A stretch of DNA of 6,923 bases from an uncultured Mycoplasma sp. (GTDB lineage Bacteria; Bacillota_I; Bacilli_A; RF39; UBA660): positions 1 to 6,923 of the forward strand of contig CAJLUG010000051.1 in the NCBI GenBank assembly GCA_905209745.1, in the 5' to 3' direction. The stretch's first letter is position 1. Each line of letters opens with the position of its first letter. The position numbers and the translations under genes were made by a program. Below the pieces are notes generated by a model. The model saw only the letters and a list, made by a program, of their open reading frames with translations. It ran no database searches and was not told the DNA's origin. Shown here piece by piece: positions 5,729-6,923 of this stretch.

Positions 5729-6406
5729 ATGACTTTAGAAACTTTAAAGAAAGAGTATGAGAATATGCAACAAATTTATGGTGATAAACATTTGAAGTCA
5801 ATTAACTTTGGAGGTTGTGAAAAAAATCCGGATATATGTTTTGTTTTTATGAATCCAACATCAAAAAATATTGCTTCTGATCCTTCTTGGAATGGTATTA
5901 GGGCACCATGGGTTGGAACCAAGAATATTTGGGATTTGTTTTTAGCTACTAATTTATTTGATGTTAATATTTATAATGAAATTAAAAGTAAAAAGGCTAA
6001 TGAGTGGGATAAAGAATTTGCAGAGAAAGTATATAAGGAAGTAGAAAAAAAGAAAATATTTATTACTAATTTGGGTAAGTGTACGCAAATTGATGCTAAG
6101 CCAATTAAAAATTCGGTATACGAAAAATATTTAAGCTTGTTAGAACAAGAAATTGAAATAGTGAATCCTAAAGTTATTATTTTATTTGGAAATCAAGTTA
6201 GCACTGTTTTTTTAAAACAAAAAATTTCTGTTTCGCAATGTAGAAAAAAAGAATATATAAAAAATATTAATGGAAAAGAGTATAAATGTTATTCAATATT
6301 TTATCCTATTGGTAATGGGAGATTTAATATTGATAAGTCTATAGAAGATATATTATGGATAAAAGATGTTGTTTTAAAAAAAGAAAAACACAATGTTAGT
6401 AGTTAG
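5729..6406 (+). CDS. Uracil-DNA glycosylase superfamily protein
   Basis: 225 residues with the order of motifs seen in the uracil-DNA glycosylase (UDG) fold; probably acts on damaged or deaminated bases in DNA. 'CFVFMNPTSKNIASDPSW' (37-54) is the motif I region, closest in form to the 'MNPG/INPG' motif of the SMUG and MUG/TDG families. 'GTKNIWDLF' (63-71) fits the following helix. 'FITNLGKC' (111-118) resembles the 'TNVVKC' strand of family 4. 'VIILFGNQV' (149-157) corresponds to the 'LG..A' strand. 'FYPIGNGRF' (191-199) takes the place of motif II, usually HPS-like. Cysteines are at 30, 37, 118, 171 and 187, and I see no complete 4Fe-4S pattern. The enzyme class and substrate are inference; the fold assignment is fairly firm. 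The gene is monocistronic, divergent from tmcAL, with its own promoter. Confidence 0.8.
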   Translation: MTLETLKKEYENMQQIYGDKHLKSINFGGCEKNPDICFVFMNPTSKNIASDPSWNGIRAPWVGTKNIWDLFLATNLFDVNIYNEIKSKKANEWDKEFAEKVYKEVEKKKIFITNLGKCTQIDAKPIKNSVYEKYLSLLEQEIEIVNPKVIILFGNQVSTVFLKQKISVSQCRKKEYIKNINGKEYKCYSIFYPIGNGRFNIDKSIEDILWIKDVVLKKEKHNVSS

Positions 6407-6569
6407 ATAATTATGAGTTAAAAAATTAAAGAACTTTTATGATTTGCAAGGTGTTTTAGAAGAATTTACAAGAGAGTTTTAAACAGATATTGAAAAAAAT
6501 GTCTGAAAAAAATTAATTGGACTCAGTCGCCATCCTTTAACAATAAATATGCAAGAATTATAACTAAAT
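6407..6569 (+). other. Non-coding stretch after the UDG-like gene
   Basis: I find no supportable gene. All three plus-strand frames hit stops within a few dozen codons, and the short ATG-led frames have no ribosome binding site. One frame from about 6420 to 6563 reads through with two stops, including 'DLQGVLEEFTREF' and, later, 'LIGLSRHPLTINMQEL'. It could be a decayed gene end, but chance is as likely. A small GC-richer patch at 6518-6536 stands out from the AT-rich background. If transcribed, this is the 3' untranslated tail before the hairpin at 6570-6617. Confidence 0.5.
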
Positions 6570-6617
6570 AAAATGTAGGAGAAAGTATTAGTAGTAGAGC
6601 TTTCTACCTACATTTTT
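6570..6617. terminator. Strong hairpin terminator downstream of the UDG-like gene
   Basis: ATGTAGGAGAAAG (6573-6585) pairs with CTTTCT-A-CCTACAT (6600-6613) over 13 bp with one bulged A (6606), around a 14-base loop. Flanking AAA (6570-6572) and TTTT (6614-6617) extend the stem and provide the T run, so it may work in both directions. It lies 164 bases after the stop at 6406, with no other gene between. Confidence 0.75.
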
Positions 6618-6854
6618 ATCATATGGTTGTTAAGAAATTAATGTGTGTTTAGATTTTGTACTAATTATTTACCATAATTTAAACTTCTTTTTATTGAAAA
6701 AAAGGTAATTGTTTACATTATTTTGTTATTTCCTAGACTACCTTATTTATTTATTTTTTTAGTTATGTTATAATTTTGTTGTAGTTTCAAGATATATTTC
6801 TTGTATGTTTTTTAAAGTTTGGAATAAAATTTAGTGATTTAGGATGTGAAGAGG
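6618..6854 (+). other. AT-rich non-coding region upstream of murG
   Basis: No gene is visible on either strand. The region is very AT-rich, with T and A runs. It holds the extended -10 promoter at 6766-6774 and a leader of about 70 bases. The leader contains a weak 5-bp hairpin, CAAGA (6788-6792) with TCTTG (6799-6803). No riboswitch or T-box signature was recognised. Confidence 0.5.
6766..6774 (+). promoter_or_regulatory. Extended -10 promoter of murG
   Basis: TGTTATAAT contains a perfect TATAAT (6769-6774) with the TGn extension. The -35 position (about 6746-6751, TTTATT) matches poorly. Transcription would start near 6781, about 75 bases before the murG ATG. Confidence 0.65.
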
Positions 6855-6923
6855 ATGAAAGTTGTTGTAGCAGCAGGTGGTACTGGAGGACATATATATC
6901 CTGCACTGTCAATTATAGAAAAA
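6855..6923 (+). CDS. murG: MurG, UDP-GlcNAc:undecaprenyl-pyrophosphoryl-MurNAc-pentapeptide transferase (3' partial)
   Basis: Only the first 23 codons are present. 'MKVVVAAGGTGGHIYPALSI' matches the MurG N-terminus. The Gly-rich loop 'GGTGGH' (8-13) lies next to the lipid I-binding site, and His13 and the following 'YPAL' are family-typical. MurG adds GlcNAc to lipid I on the inner face of the membrane to make lipid II. I chose ATG 6855 because the strand-loop register fits the family. The ribosome binding site is poor: GAGG (6851-6854) touches the ATG, and AGGA (6841-6844) is 10 bases away. An in-frame GTG at 6846 is an alternative, but AGG is only 2 bases from it. A TAG at 6840-6842 closes the frame upstream. 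The family's usual neighbours in the division and cell-wall cluster are absent on this side. Confidence 0.93.
   Translation, partial: MKVVVAAGGTGGHIYPALSIIEK

Noticed and set aside
6523..6606. Minus-strand hydrophobic frame of about 27 residues ending KDGD
   Set aside because: No start codon or ribosome binding site, and it runs through the terminator hairpin; T-rich DNA readily encodes Leu/Ile/Phe runs.
6846..6854. GTG start for murG
   Set aside because: Its only AGG is 2 bases away, and the ATG at 6855 matches the family N-terminus; not fully excluded.
6618..6854. Riboswitch or T-box leader before murG
   Set aside because: Only a 5-bp hairpin is visible in the leader, with no conserved T-box or riboswitch elements and no attenuator.

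Overview
The window is AT-rich (low GC, about 30% by eye). The proteins look like those of low-GC Gram-positive bacteria: Lys/Asn/Ile-rich, with AAGGAG-type ribosome binding sites and TTGACA/TATAAT-type promoters. A PolA–MutM gene pair and a TmcAL of the Bacillus YlbM type point to the Bacillota, perhaps a gut Bacilli or Mollicutes-related lineage using the standard code. All Trp codons I checked are TGG. The eight visible stop codons are TAA or TAG. Lineage below phylum is inference.

Layout. Bases 1-1201 (+): the 3' end of polA followed by mutM, a DNA polymerase I / oxidised-guanine repair pair. Bases 1205-2632 (+): pyk, a divergent pyruvate kinase. It has its own near-consensus promoter, with a perfect 17-bp dyad between the -35 and -10 boxes. 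A 14-bp perfect hairpin at 2632-2667 serves as a bidirectional terminator where pyk meets the opposite-strand genes. Bases 2646-3643 (-): two uncharacterised membrane proteins in one small operon with its own promoter. The upstream one is a single-pass protein with an outside domain; the downstream one is a two-helix protein. Bases 3713-5562 (-): tmcAL (tRNA-Met acetate ligase) and gmk (guanylate kinase), two bases apart. Their terminator lies inside the last codons of gmk. Bases 5563-5728: divergent promoter region. Bases 5729-6406 (+): a monocistronic uracil-DNA-glycosylase-superfamily protein. Bases 6407-6854: about 450 bases without a supportable gene, holding a strong hairpin terminator and an extended -10 promoter. 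Base 6855 to the end (+): first 23 codons of murG, a peptidoglycan precursor glycosyltransferase.

Most genes are housekeeping (DNA repair, glycolysis, GMP phosphorylation, tRNA modification, cell wall). No mobile element, CRISPR array, phage gene or RNA gene was recognised. The least ordinary items are the two-gene membrane operon, the divergent pyruvate kinase with its promoter dyad, and the UDG-like protein whose active-site motifs differ from the classical families. I see no convincing new multi-gene system.
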